The notes: generated by a model from the letters alone, not told the origin. Positions 27,649 to 37,287 are shown, counted from the stretch's first letter. The stretch is 64,000 bases of DNA from Planctomyces sp. (GCA_016795105.1 JAEUIH010000041.1:1-64000), one strand, 5' to 3'. Made by a program: numbers and translations.

Positions 27649-27993
27649 CACTGCTCTTCACCAGCGTTTAAAGGAACGTGAAACAGGTCGTCCACAGCAT
27701 TTGCAAAGCACGCTGCAACGCTGAAGAAGATCTTTGACGGCCGACAAGATGGGACAAAGAGGAGAGTCACTTCCTGCCACACATCCGCGTCATGTTGCGA
27801 ACCCACACGGGCCCTTCATTCTGTGAGAAGCAATACCCCGGAGGACATTGCGATCACGCTTTAAGACCAACGTATGCGGATGTTCTGCTTACAATGCGCC
27901 GAAACAACCGAGAACCCCTCAGCGAGTTCTTCAATTCAGAAACGATTCCTGAATCAGACACGATTCCCCATTTGGAGAAGTAAGTTGTTGATC

Positions 27994-30084
27994 TCACAGC
28001 GATCGGGCCACTCGAAGGCCAATACTATGAATTCGATCGGACGGCAACCGCATGGAGACATACGATGCCTCACAGTATCCGGGGTATCCGTCCCAGCTTC
28101 CCCCTCGGAATACACGCTGGGATAATCCGCGAGGATCCGTGGGGACGGCGGGAGATTCGTCGGCACACCACTCCCACACGTTTCCCTGCATGTCATAAAG
28201 TCCAAACGGGTTGGGTTTCTTCAATCCAACAGCATGTGTTTGGCTTTCGTTGATCCATGCATATGCCAGTAGATCCTGATCACTATCGCCAAAGTGGTAT
28301 TTCGTCGAAGTACTCGCCCGACTGGCATGGATCCATTGGGAATCCGTCGGGAGGTGATAGCTGCTGCCGCCCAGAATCTTCACCTCGGCTTCTTCGATGG
28401 CCGCGCCATTCCGCTTCGTCACCTTGAGTTCGTACCATGGCGGCAACCCCTCGCGTTCACTCAGTTTGTTACAAAATTCCACACCATCGAACCAACTGAT
28501 TCGTTCGACTGGAAAATTGCTGGTGTCAATTCCTGCCAAAAGCGGGTTCTCAGCCCCAAAACTGCTCGGGCGATCTGCCATCACCTGCTCCCACTGTCCT
28601 TGAGTTACCTCGTATTTTCCGAGGTAATAGGCAATGGGCGATTCCTGTCCCTGCGGAGGAATCAGGATCAACTTGATGCCGGCCTTGCTTGTCGACTCCA
28701 CCGGTACGCCCAAACGCCTCGCCCATGCCGCCTGAAGCTCCTGAGCCTGAGTGGCGTCCAGCGGGGCGTTGACCAGCAGCGGAATTTGCATCGAGTCCAT
28801 CGCATGGGGCGACTTCAAGAGGCGACTCTGAAACAACTGAGTCAACCCGACCAACTCTGTTACTGTCAGAACGAATATCGGCAGCAATATTGTGCCTGCC
28901 GCCATCCATTTTCTGCGTCGTGTCTGCAGCTGCTCGTACGTCGGCCTGGTCAGTCCGCTCCGACCGGGCCTGGCATCTTGAACTGGAACGGCATCCCGAA
29001 CTGACTGAGGGACGGGAAGTGAGAGGATGATTGAAATTTCCTGCTGCGTCTTGAGTTTGTTCTCGCAATCAGCAAGAAGGTCGGCGACCTCGCGTGCGGT
29101 CTGGAATCGAGCGGAGGGCTCTTTGTCGTGGAGTTTGCCGACGATACTGCATAACCACTCAGGGACCTCCGGAATCACCTCGCGAATCGGTCTCGGCTGA
29201 TCTTCGGCGACGCGTCTCAGGACCGCAGGCGCGTTGCTGGCTCGGAACGGAGGGCGGCCGGTGGTCATCACGTACATGACACTGCCAAGGCTGAACAAGT
29301 CTGCTCGATGATCGAACGATTCTCCTCGAGCTTGTTCGGGTGACATATACATGGGCGTGCCGACAACAGCACCGCTGCTGGATAGGCTCGCGTCATTTGC
29401 AGCGCGTGCCAGGCCAAAGTCAGTGATCTTAACGTTGTCGTGTGGGCTGTTTTCAATCAATATATTGGCAGGCTTAACGTCACGGTGAATGAGATCCATC
29501 GCGTGTGCTGCGGCTAAACCGCAGGCGATTTGCCGGCCGATTCGCAGGATCTCCGGCACTTCCAGAGGTCCATCGCGGTCGAGACGTTGCTGCAGAGTTT
29601 CCCCAGGTATGAATTCCATCGCCAGATACGGCAGAGGCTTTTCCTCGACTGCATAAACTTGCACCACGTTCTCGTGACGCACTCGGGCAGAAGCACGAGC
29701 TTCACGCAGAAATCGTTTGCGAGCCGGCGAAGTCGTGGCTAACAGCGGGGACAGAACTTTGATTGCAACCAGTCGCTGGAGTGAGTCATCCAGCGCTCTG
29801 TAGACAACTCCGAATCCCCCGCGTCCCAGCACATCCAGCACTTCAAAATGCCCCAATCTTCCGAGCGAATCCGGCCTTGTCGGAGGATCCAGAAATCCGA
29901 GCCCGTCATTCTCGTCGTCGCCTGTCTGCAGCGGCGCCTCAAGTAATTGCTCCGCCGCAGGTCGTTTGAGGAAGTCCCCCACTCTGGGATGGGCATCCAG
30001 CATCCTCTGCACCTGGCGCCGCAATTCAGCATCTTCGGCGCAAGCCGAATCCAGGAAGGCGGCACGTTGCCTCTCGCTGGCCAA
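27994..30084 (-). CDS. Ser/Thr protein kinase fused to a formylglycine-generating-enzyme-like (SUMF1) domain
   Basis: At least 696 residues. The kinase domain (VLGRGGFGVVYRALD, VAIKVLS, HRDVKPANILI, DFGLARA, GTPMYMSPEQ) is followed by a transmembrane helix (AGTILLPIFVLTVTELVGL). A C-terminal SUMF1-type domain then spans about residues 460-690 (GKYEVTQGQWEQVM, YHLPTDSQW, LYDMQGNVWEWCADE, FRGGSWDGYPGYC). The frame begins at a TTG at 30084, but conserved N-terminal coding (PSQLEALFFAALNLASERQR) continues upstream to about 30132, with no ATG, GTG or TTG. The start is therefore probably noncanonical (ATC at 30132) or damaged. The ECF sigma factor gene is just upstream on the same strand. Confidence 0.88.
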   Translation of the reverse strand: MASERQRAAFLDSACAEDAELRRQVQRMLDAHPRVGDFLKRPAAEQLLEAPLQTGDDENDGLGFLDPPTRPDSLGRLGHFEVLDVLGRGGFGVVYRALDDSLQRLVAIKVLSPLLATTSPARKRFLREARASARVRHENVVQVYAVEEKPLPYLAMEFIPGETLQQRLDRDGPLEVPEILRIGRQIACGLAAAHAMDLIHRDVKPANILIENSPHDNVKITDFGLARAANDASLSSSGAVVGTPMYMSPEQARGESFDHRADLFSLGSVMYVMTTGRPPFRASNAPAVLRRVAEDQPRPIREVIPEVPEWLCSIVGKLHDKEPSARFQTAREVADLLADCENKLKTQQEISIILSLPVPQSVRDAVPVQDARPGRSGLTRPTYEQLQTRRRKWMAAGTILLPIFVLTVTELVGLTQLFQSRLLKSPHAMDSMQIPLLVNAPLDATQAQELQAAWARRLGVPVESTSKAGIKLILIPPQGQESPIAYYLGKYEVTQGQWEQVMADRPSSFGAENPLLAGIDTSNFPVERISWFDGVEFCNKLSEREGLPPWYELKVTKRNGAAIEEAEVKILGGSSYHLPTDSQWIHASRASTSTKYHFGDSDQDLLAYAWINESQTHAVGLKKPNPFGLYDMQGNVWEWCADESPAVPTDPRGLSQRVFRGGSWDGYPGYCEASYVSMRLPSDRIHSIGLRVARSL

Positions 30085-30200
30085 ATTTAGTGCTGCAAAA
30101 AACAGGGCTTCTAATTGCGAAGGATTGACGATTGGAGTATTCCCGCGATGAGGTTGTTTGTCTGTTGATAACGCGCCGAAAGACCGAAAAACCCCTCACG

Positions 30201-30791
30201 TCAATCCGCATTTTCCTGAGAATCATCCCGATCAACGTCGGAAAGTTCGGCGTACAGCCAGGTGCGGGCATACGTCCAGTATCGTTCTGCTGTGGCCAAC
30301 GAAATATTCAGGGTCAGCGCGATCTGGGGCATCGTCAGGCCCGCAAAGAACCGAAGTTTCACTACTTCAGCCTTCATCGGACAATGGGCATTCAGTCGGT
30401 CCAATGCCTCATCGAGCGCAACGAGATCCTCGGACGGGGCCTGCACCATGGATTCCGCGGCTTCCAGCGAGATGCGTTGCTGTCCTCCGCCACGCTTAAT
30501 CCGTTGCCTGGAGCGAGCTTTCTCAACGAGCAGCCGTCGCATTGCCTCGGCTGCGGCGGCAAAAAAGTGTGCCCGACCATTCCAGACGTGCTCGACGCCA
30601 TCAGTTCCCGTCAGTCGCAGATAAGCCTCATGCACCAGAGCCGTTGGCTGAAGCGTTTGACCAGGCGCCTCGCTGGCAAGTCGCTGAGCTGCCAATTGGC
30701 GGAGTTCCTGATAGACCAGTGGCAGTAGCAGATCCGCTGCATTGGGATCGCCATGCGAGAGTCCTGATAAAAGGTTGGCTGCGTCATCCAT
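30201..30791 (-). CDS. ECF-type RNA polymerase sigma factor
   Basis: A 196-residue sigma factor from the ATG at 30791 (the frame opens earlier, at 30812). Region 2 is shown by LLPLVYQELRQLAAQRLAS, ALVHEAYLRLTG, and HFFAAAAEAMRRLLVEKARS. Region 4 is shown by EVVKLRFFAGLTMPQIALTL followed by SLATAERYWTYARTWLY. This pattern is the planctomycete ECF group that accompanies kinases. It ends about 70 bases before the apparent start region of the SUMF1-type kinase and is likely in an operon with it. No anti-sigma factor adjoins it. The gap 30,813-31,042 upstream holds nothing recognisable. Confidence 0.92.
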   Translation of the reverse strand: MDDAANLLSGLSHGDPNAADLLLPLVYQELRQLAAQRLASEAPGQTLQPTALVHEAYLRLTGTDGVEHVWNGRAHFFAAAAEAMRRLLVEKARSRQRIKRGGGQQRISLEAAESMVQAPSEDLVALDEALDRLNAHCPMKAEVVKLRFFAGLTMPQIALTLNISLATAERYWTYARTWLYAELSDVDRDDSQENAD

Positions 30792-31042
30792 GCATAGAAC
30801 CGAAACTCTCAAGCGACGCTAAATCAAACGAAAAATCTCGGGCCACATAGTTCCAGTCTGGAGATCGTAGCGACTTCGGCCAAAGTTTAGTGTCGCCACG
30901 TGGACTTATTCTTGGGCATTTTGTAAGTCGACAAATTCAACAAGTGGAGTAGTCGAGGAGCCTGTGGGATCCACGTCCTCAGTCCTGCTGTATAGAATGA
31001 ACGCAAAATTTTCAGCCGCTTTCGAAAGGAACGGGATCATCA

Positions 31043-32791
31043 ATGATCATTTTGAAACGGCTAATCGTTGGCTGCATCTGCATTGGAATTTGCATCCTCG
31101 GCTATTCAGGCTGGAAACTCTGGCGACATTCAGAATCGCGGAACGTGTGCCGAACGAATCTCAGCTTGATTGGGAAAGGCCTTCACGCTTACCACGACAT
31201 CAACGGCAGTTTTCCTTCGGCGTATTCCGGAGGCTCTGCCTCACACAGCTGGCGAGTGGAATTGTTGCCTTGGCTGAATGAACAAGCCCTCCATTCTCAA
31301 TACGACTTCGGACAATCCTGGGACGCAGTCAGCAATCGTGAAGTCCTGCCAATGCGACCGGCTGAATATGCATGTCCGGAGACTGCTGATCAGACGCGGA
31401 CTAGCTATCAGGCGGTGGTTGGCATTCAAACCGCGTGGCCATACGATCAAGCCGCCACGATCATGGATATCACGGATGGCACATCCAATACAGCGATGGT
31501 ACTCGATGTCCATTCTCCGGATGTTGAATGGACGAATCCTCGGGATCTCAGCTTTTCCGATGCCTTGAAAAGTCTCAGGCAGGGGCAGGCTCATCACCAT
31601 CCGGGCACAGGCGTGCAAGTGCTGTTCGCAGACGGGAGCGTGCGATACATCTCAACTCAGGTTGATCCGGACGTGGGTAAACACCTTCTCACCGCACGCA
31701 GTGGTGCAGCCATCGATCAGGGCCCTTTGTCGAAAGAGGCTGCAGCCCGTGCCTCGCAGGAGTTCCATCTGGAGACTTCGGCTTCATTCGCGAGTCCCGT
31801 TCTTGTGGATTCACTCCCGGCAACATCCCTGTCGCCGTTCGGCGACGTAAAGATTCCCGATGGTCACTCCATCGTCTACTGCCCAACAATGTCTTTGGCG
31901 TGGAGGCAGTACGTGAGCCTGATACCTCAGGTCGCGCTAACCGACACCGCCCGTAGGCTCATGGAAAACCCTTTCTCGGAAGGCGATATCGCCCCGAACG
32001 CCGTCGCCATTGTCGCTGGAAATTTTGGCAGTGATGAACTGCTGGACCTGTTACAGACTCGCAACAATTTCGTGGGCGCGGATGCAGGAGCCAGCAAGCT
32101 TGAAATGTTCTCCGAAACACCGCCGGACGGACCGACCGTTTGGTGTGGACTTCGAAAGCAACTTGCTTTCATCGCACGTTTCGAAGCTTTCAGTATTCCG
32201 TTGACATTCAACGATGGCTCAAACAATCACGCTGTGCGGGCGTTTGGAGTAACTTCGCACTGGGACGAGTGGCAACATGCCCTGTCTCAAATGCGTGTCA
32301 TTGACTACCGGTCTCCGGATGATTTCGTGGTGCAGATCGGAAATCTTAGCGGCGACGATTTGATCCTCGCGAAACTCCCACAGCCCGCGACGCTGGACGC
32401 TGGAATGAAGGACGTCGAAACACGCATTCAGGAATCCAATCTGCCCCTCAATGCACAATCGGTCGTCAGGAACGAGCAAGTAGTCGTTCCAATGCTGGAG
32501 TTGAGCCTCCTTGCCAGATTCACCGATCAACTCAACCATCCCGATCAACCCTCCGGCTCTCGCGTTCAATCTGCTGCTCAGGTGGTTCAATTCCGGCTGG
32601 ACGAAAAGGGTGCACTCCTGATTTCCGAAACCGAGGTCGTTGGCGAGAACGGTCACATCGAACATGCCGTCGGCACGCGAACCTTCATTCTTGACAAACC
32701 ATTCCTGATTATGCTTCGGGAATCACCTTCAAAGAACCCATACTTCGCTGCATGGATCGGGAACACCGACCTGATGGTCGAGTCCAATTAA
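31043..32791 (+). CDS. DUF1559-type protein with extra C-terminal domain
   Basis: A 582-residue protein. The N-terminus is a plain membrane segment (IILKRLIVGCICIGICILGY); the prepilin cleavage motif FTLIELLV usual in DUF1559 proteins is absent. The DUF1559 part runs through CRTNLSLIGKGLHAYHD, SWRVELLPWLNEQALH, the glycine-rich DITDGTSNTAMVLD and the closing motif HHPGTGVQVLFADGSVRYIS. A further 370 residues follow that I do not recognise, with beta-rich segments. It may be a large-pseudopilin-like surface protein or a membrane-tethered enzyme. The TAA stop is the start of the second TTAAAGGGG-type repeat. Confidence 0.85.
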   Translation: MIILKRLIVGCICIGICILGYSGWKLWRHSESRNVCRTNLSLIGKGLHAYHDINGSFPSAYSGGSASHSWRVELLPWLNEQALHSQYDFGQSWDAVSNREVLPMRPAEYACPETADQTRTSYQAVVGIQTAWPYDQAATIMDITDGTSNTAMVLDVHSPDVEWTNPRDLSFSDALKSLRQGQAHHHPGTGVQVLFADGSVRYISTQVDPDVGKHLLTARSGAAIDQGPLSKEAAARASQEFHLETSASFASPVLVDSLPATSLSPFGDVKIPDGHSIVYCPTMSLAWRQYVSLIPQVALTDTARRLMENPFSEGDIAPNAVAIVAGNFGSDELLDLLQTRNNFVGADAGASKLEMFSETPPDGPTVWCGLRKQLAFIARFEAFSIPLTFNDGSNNHAVRAFGVTSHWDEWQHALSQMRVIDYRSPDDFVVQIGNLSGDDLILAKLPQPATLDAGMKDVETRIQESNLPLNAQSVVRNEQVVVPMLELSLLARFTDQLNHPDQPSGSRVQSAAQVVQFRLDEKGALLISETEVVGENGHIEHAVGTRTFILDKPFLIMLRESPSKNPYFAAWIGNTDLMVESN

Positions 32792-32835
32792 AGGGGGCAG
32801 GACTCGTTTTCGCCGCAAGCTGCGCAAGATAGGAA
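32788..32835 (+). repeat. Short repeat TTAAAGGGGGCAGGACTCG, copy 2
   Basis: Starts exactly at the stop codon of the DUF1559-type gene: TTAAAGGGGGCAGGACTCG, then GCCGCAAGCTGCGCAAG and TAGGAAG, matching copy 1 at 26,660 in order and spacing. The remaining gap to the next gene at 33,039 has no other feature. Confidence 0.85.
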
Positions 32836-33038
32836 GACACATCTTCACTGGGAGTCACAGGGGATCAATGCTGAGGAGGTGATGTCGTTGTGGTCGGTCC
32901 CGGACGAGAACCCTATCAGCGTAAATGCAGATCTGGACGAACAGATTCCATGCAGCAACCTGATTGACAGGCTGCGGGATTCGTCCGTAGCATAGCTTGC
33001 GATCAAGTGTGTCATTTCTGTTTCGGGCTTCACCAATC

Positions 33039-33644
33039 ATGGATTCGGACCAGTCAATTGAGCTACAGGGACTGATCCACCGGATCCAGCAGGGTGACAC
33101 CGGTGCGAAGCGAATCCTGTTGGAACGGGCCTACGAACGACTGGCTCGCCTGACCGCAAAGATCCTCACCGGTTCGTTTCCGGCGATTCATACGCGTCAC
33201 GATCTGCACAGCATCGTACACGAAACGTGGTTTCGCCTGCTGCAGACGCTCGAAAATACTCAGCCGCCAACGGTCGCCGATTTTTTTCGGTTGGCTGCTC
33301 ACAAGATTCGTCAGGTCCTGCTGGATGTTGCCGAACGCGAGCGACGACTGGCGGTGCGAGAGGTGCCAGGACTTCTGGGAGAGGCATCTCTGGAAGGAAA
33401 TTCCGGAGATGGTCAGCAGACATATGACCCGGAAAAACTTGCAATGTGGACGGACTTTCATCGCAAAGTCGAACAATTAAATACGGATGAACGTTCGGTC
33501 TTTGAAATGCACTACTACCTTGAGATCCCTCAGGCAGAAATTGCTCAGGTCCTTGAACTGCATCCTCGAAAGGTCAGCTATCTTTGGGTGGCAGCGACGG
33601 AAAAACTGGCGGACGTGTTTGGTAATGATCTGGAGTCTGTCTAA
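33039..33644 (+). CDS. ECF-type RNA polymerase sigma factor
   Basis: A 201-residue sigma factor; the frame opens at 32997, but the ATG at 33039 starts the conserved part (DSDQSIELQGLIHRIQQGD). Region 2 is visible in YERLARLTAKILTGSF, HSIVHETWFRLLQTL and FRLAAHKIRQVLLDVA. Region 4 is visible in ERSVFEMHYYLEIPQAEIAQ and LELHPRKVSYLWVAATEKLA. It is followed two bases later by the start of a Ser/Thr kinase, so translation of the pair is tightly linked. As with the other two sigma genes here, no anti-sigma factor is present. Confidence 0.92.
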   Translation: MDSDQSIELQGLIHRIQQGDTGAKRILLERAYERLARLTAKILTGSFPAIHTRHDLHSIVHETWFRLLQTLENTQPPTVADFFRLAAHKIRQVLLDVAERERRLAVREVPGLLGEASLEGNSGDGQQTYDPEKLAMWTDFHRKVEQLNTDERSVFEMHYYLEIPQAEIAQVLELHPRKVSYLWVAATEKLADVFGNDLESV

Positions 33645-33646
33645 CG

Positions 33647-35281
33647 ATGGATGCCCCCCAGGACCGTATCATTGAATTGCTTGCGGAGTGGGAAGAGCAA
33701 TACAAACTCGGTAACGATTTGACGCCGGAAACGCTGTGTGCCGACGATGTGGATCTTCAGAACCATCTACGAGATCGAATCCAGCGGCGACTCAGGTTAC
33801 TCACTCAAATAGCTCCGGCCGTGGTGCGGGATGTCTCCGACGATTCCATGGCAGAACCCCCGCCTGCGATCCCTGGCTATGAGCTGTATGAAGTCCTTGG
33901 CTCTGGTGGTATGGGCGTTGTTTATAAAGCCAGACAAAAGGCCGTCAACCGTGTTGTTGCGCTCAAGGTGATTCTGGCCGGGCGACATTCATCTGCCTCG
34001 GACCTGGTGGGTTTCCGGAAGGAGGCAGAAACAATCGCGCGGCTCAAACATCAGAATATCGTCCAGATCTACGAAGTGGCCCAGTATGATGGACGACCCT
34101 TTCTTGCACTGGAATATGTCGATGGCGGGAGCCTGTCGCAGTCGCTGACGGGAAATCCGATTTCTCCGTCGAAGGCTGCGGCATTCATGCTGACGATTGC
34201 GAAGGCTGTTCAGTATCTCCATGAACATGGGGTAATCCATCGTGATCTCAAGCCGGCGAATATACTGATTGCCTCCGATGGAACACCGAAGATCACTGAC
34301 TTTGGTCTCGCAAAGCGTCTGGATGATGGAAGCGACCAGACTCGAACCGGAACGGTGAAGGGAACACCAAACTATATGGCGCCGGAACAGGCTTTGGGCC
34401 GCACCAGCGAGATTGGGCCAGCGACAGATGTTTACTCGCTGGGCGTCATAATGTATGAACTGCTGACTGGTCGTGTTCCATTTTCAGGCGCAACAATCCT
34501 CGAAACCCTGGATCAGGTGCGGACATTCGAACCTGTGGCCCCGAGGCAGCTTGTTCCGAAAGTTCCTCGCAGTCTGGAAATGATCGGTCTGAAATGCCTT
34601 GCGAAAGACCCGGCGCAGCGATACTCCTCGGCAGAGTCCCTGGCAGAGGATTTGCAGGCGTTTCTGAATGGCGAAATTGTTCAGGCACGTTCCGATTCGA
34701 TCGCACAGCAGATTGCAAGAACCGTCTCGCGAATCGATCCCCACCTGACGAACTTCGGCAAATGGGGATCGCTGTGTCTCACGCTTGCGCCGGTGCCTCC
34801 GTTTGTTCAGTTCCTGCAGGTGTTGCTGCTTCGGCACCATCCGGACTTTCCAAAGATCACGATCCTGATTTCGCTGGCGACGATCTTTCTGGTGCAGATG
34901 ACTCTGGAAGTTGCTGCGCGAGGCACTTTGAAGTTTGTTCCAACTTCACTGCGTCGGCGAGTCAGCATCATTCTTTGGGCCAACGTCGCGACTTCAGCAC
35001 TGATTGTTTTTTCCGTCTGGTGGAATTGTCCGGATGACCATCCGCAGCAACTCCTGCTCGTCATACCACTGCTGACTGCAGCCGTATCAGCGACGTTTCT
35101 GGCACTATCTGCGGATGTTGGGTTTCTGTTCATCACCGGGATAGCTGCACTGATCGTGTCCGTTCTGATGTCCATCTCGCTGACATGGTCACCACTTGGC
35201 CTCGGTATTCTGATGGCCTTCAACCTCACCGGAATGGGCCTTTTTACTCGATGGGTCAGGAAACATGCCGTTGAGCAGTAA
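33647..35281 (+). CDS. Ser/Thr protein kinase with C-terminal multi-pass membrane domain
   Basis: A 544-residue kinase. Its domain starts near residue 80: YEVLGSGGMGVVYKA, ATP lysine in VALKVILAGR, HRDLKPANILI, DFGLAKRL, GTPNYMAPEQ and DVYSLGVIMYELLTGR. The C-terminal 200 residues carry about six membrane segments, among them SLCLTLAPVPPFVQFLQVLL, ISLATIFLVQMTLEVA, VSIILWANVATSALIVF and FLFITGIAALIVSVLMSISL. There is no large external sensor region, so any signal would be sensed in the membrane. It starts two bases after an ECF sigma gene and is surely co-transcribed with it. Substrate unknown, but the sigma factor is the natural candidate. Confidence 0.92.
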   Translation: MDAPQDRIIELLAEWEEQYKLGNDLTPETLCADDVDLQNHLRDRIQRRLRLLTQIAPAVVRDVSDDSMAEPPPAIPGYELYEVLGSGGMGVVYKARQKAVNRVVALKVILAGRHSSASDLVGFRKEAETIARLKHQNIVQIYEVAQYDGRPFLALEYVDGGSLSQSLTGNPISPSKAAAFMLTIAKAVQYLHEHGVIHRDLKPANILIASDGTPKITDFGLAKRLDDGSDQTRTGTVKGTPNYMAPEQALGRTSEIGPATDVYSLGVIMYELLTGRVPFSGATILETLDQVRTFEPVAPRQLVPKVPRSLEMIGLKCLAKDPAQRYSSAESLAEDLQAFLNGEIVQARSDSIAQQIARTVSRIDPHLTNFGKWGSLCLTLAPVPPFVQFLQVLLLRHHPDFPKITILISLATIFLVQMTLEVAARGTLKFVPTSLRRRVSIILWANVATSALIVFSVWWNCPDDHPQQLLLVIPLLTAAVSATFLALSADVGFLFITGIAALIVSVLMSISLTWSPLGLGILMAFNLTGMGLFTRWVRKHAVEQ

Positions 35282-35483
35282 CTCGGCTGACAACCGCTGA
35301 ATCTCTGGACAACCCTCAACAGTTTTAAAAAAAGACAGAATTTCCTGTCTGAACGCCGTTCTGCCGCTGCTTGGCAGAGTGAGCAAACGCGGCGTTGAAT
35401 GTGTGATCGCTGTTGGCCACCCAGCCGCGGGCGGACCTGTGGATTCCTGCAGGTCTGATTCTCATATCTGCGAAGGTGCCCCT

Positions 35484-36683
35484 ATGACTCAGAACCATGA
35501 CGCTGACTATAATACCTCGACAGTTCTCTCCAACACGAGACGACTGGCACAGCTTGCAGAATCAACACCCGTTCAGCAGTTTGCAGCGGTGGCTCAGAAT
35601 CAGATGCCGGACGTCAATCCTGACGAGCTCAATCATCCCGGCCCCAGAGGGTTCCGAACTGCTGCCGATCAGGCAATGTCGCAGTTATCAACACCTGTGA
35701 ATGTCACAACTATCGATGCGACGATTCGTTCGTTTATTGTGAGAATGCCCTCAGGGCCAGTAAAAGTCCGACCCGTTGACAGAATTGGCAATCATCGTTC
35801 GACGGTTCCTCTATCGAACGGCAGGAACACCGGAACTACGGACTATACGCTGGAAAAGGATGACCCGAATCACCGTATGGCAATTCTCATTGAATTGTTT
35901 ATGCATGTGGCACCAAACGATCGAGGACTCTATGAGTGGATGAGCAGTCTTTCGTACTTTGAGGTCTGCAATCTGATGCGCAGACTTAATATGGATCATG
36001 AGTTTATTCGACAGTTCGCATTACCATTCATGCGTGGTGTCAAATACCTGGATGCTGCTTCTCGAATATCCTACCGGGTTGATTTCCAGAACGGAGTACT
36101 GCACTGGGCGAACAGGCAGCTGGATACAACGATTCAGAACCTGCAGACAGTATTCAGCGGAATCGGCTGGGGCATCTGGGTATTGAGCCCCGATGGAGAT
36201 TTCTACACAGGTTCTCACAAGATTGGAGAATTTCATCATTCCTCATTTCTTTCCGGAGAACCAGTGAAGGCTGCCGGGGAATGGCAGGTGAGCAACGGAC
36301 AAATCGACTATATTACCGGAAAAACAGGACATTACCGCTGCGACGTGAACGCTCTTCTGCTGGCACTCAGGCAGCTCGCCGGAATGAGGGCTTTGCACGC
36401 CAATACTAAAGTCATCATTTGGGAAAACAATGTCGCTGTTCCCGTTCCGGCCGTCGACTTTATGAAAAATGTGGCTCTTCAGGACCGTTGCCGGGCGGCT
36501 GGAAAAGCCCCATTATTTCCTGCTGAGAGAAACGCACCAAATCGCCTGCCAACTGCACCAAAAATTGGAGGCCACCGCGCCACATCTCAGCAAATGATAT
36601 CCACTACGGGTACTGGCTCACATCAGCAGAATTCTCATATCAGCTCTTTTCAGCCTCAGGGCAGTGACTATCAGACCGACTGA
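35484..36683 (+). CDS. Cytosolic protein of unknown function with HSSF/AAGE/SGHY motif
   Basis: A 399-residue protein (ATG at 35484; the frame opens at 35379). It has no signal peptide or membrane helix. The clearest feature is a C-terminal domain of about 90 residues: GIWVLSPDGDFYTGSHKIGE, then FHHSSFLSGEPVKAAGEWQ, then ITGKTGHYRCDVNALLLALR. I recall a short domain with the same order (HSSF, AAGE, SGHY) in several bacterial proteins, including some predicted effectors and toxins, but this is from memory. The N-terminal 150 residues are polar and low in hydrophobic content. It stands alone after a kinase gene, with no secretion genes nearby. The gap 36,684-37,287 carries an inverted-repeat element. 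Confidence 0.7.
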   Translation: MTQNHDADYNTSTVLSNTRRLAQLAESTPVQQFAAVAQNQMPDVNPDELNHPGPRGFRTAADQAMSQLSTPVNVTTIDATIRSFIVRMPSGPVKVRPVDRIGNHRSTVPLSNGRNTGTTDYTLEKDDPNHRMAILIELFMHVAPNDRGLYEWMSSLSYFEVCNLMRRLNMDHEFIRQFALPFMRGVKYLDAASRISYRVDFQNGVLHWANRQLDTTIQNLQTVFSGIGWGIWVLSPDGDFYTGSHKIGEFHHSSFLSGEPVKAAGEWQVSNGQIDYITGKTGHYRCDVNALLLALRQLAGMRALHANTKVIIWENNVAVPVPAVDFMKNVALQDRCRAAGKAPLFPAERNAPNRLPTAPKIGGHRATSQQMISTTGTGSHQQNSHISSFQPQGSDYQTD

Positions 36684-37013
36684 GTGCAGTGCGCCAGTGT
36701 TCCTCGACAGAGAGTTTCCTCGTTCCGCAAAAAGAGTCCACTCCGATCAAACTCCTCTGCGAGAACCACAGCAAGCCTTGTGAATCGACGGTTATCGAAC
36801 ATTCGAGTCAGCAACGCGGATCGCTGATTTGAATCTGCTCTCCACCAAACGCATTTCTGATTGCCGTTTGAGTTCACTGCTGCACGATAGACGCGAACAA
36901 TTGAGTGTATCAGGACTCTCTTCTGGCGACACGCCAGGCAAGATCGACAGACCAACCACCATCAGTTCTCCTGCTGCTGCATTTTTTCGGAATCGCAGAC
37001 GGGATTGGCAATT

Positions 37014-37283
37014 TAACCACGAAATACACGAACCACACGAAAGAATCGCAGGGGGCAAAAGTTCGGGATTTGGCAGAAGAATGGCGGCAGGAGAATGGCA
37101 GCGTCCGACATTCTTTTGCCCTCATTCTCTTGCCAATTGAGAAGTCTCCAGGACAGAGTTTGTGGCTTTGAACTCAAGTCGCAGGCGGGGCTGGCGTTTT
37201 GACCACGGAAGACGCGGAATAGACGGATGAATCGCGAAGTCCCCGATTGTGTTTTTTCCTGTCTTTCGTGTATTTCGTGGTTA
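37014..37283. mobile_element. Small inverted-repeat element (MITE-like), 270 bp
   Basis: The left end has TAACCACGAAATACACGAA, an extra block CCACACGAA, then AG (37014-37043). The right end at 37263-37283 is the complement, CTTTCGTGTATTTCGTGGTT. The two ends pair over about 20 bases and enclose 270 bases without a gene. The interior contains GACCACGGAAGACGCGGAAT, a related variant. Motifs of this type recur in planctomycete intergenic regions. No transposase or clear target-site duplication is seen. Peptides such as NHEIHERQE come from translating it and are not real. The part 36,684-37,013 has no recognisable feature. Confidence 0.65.
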
Positions 37284-37287
37284 CCTA

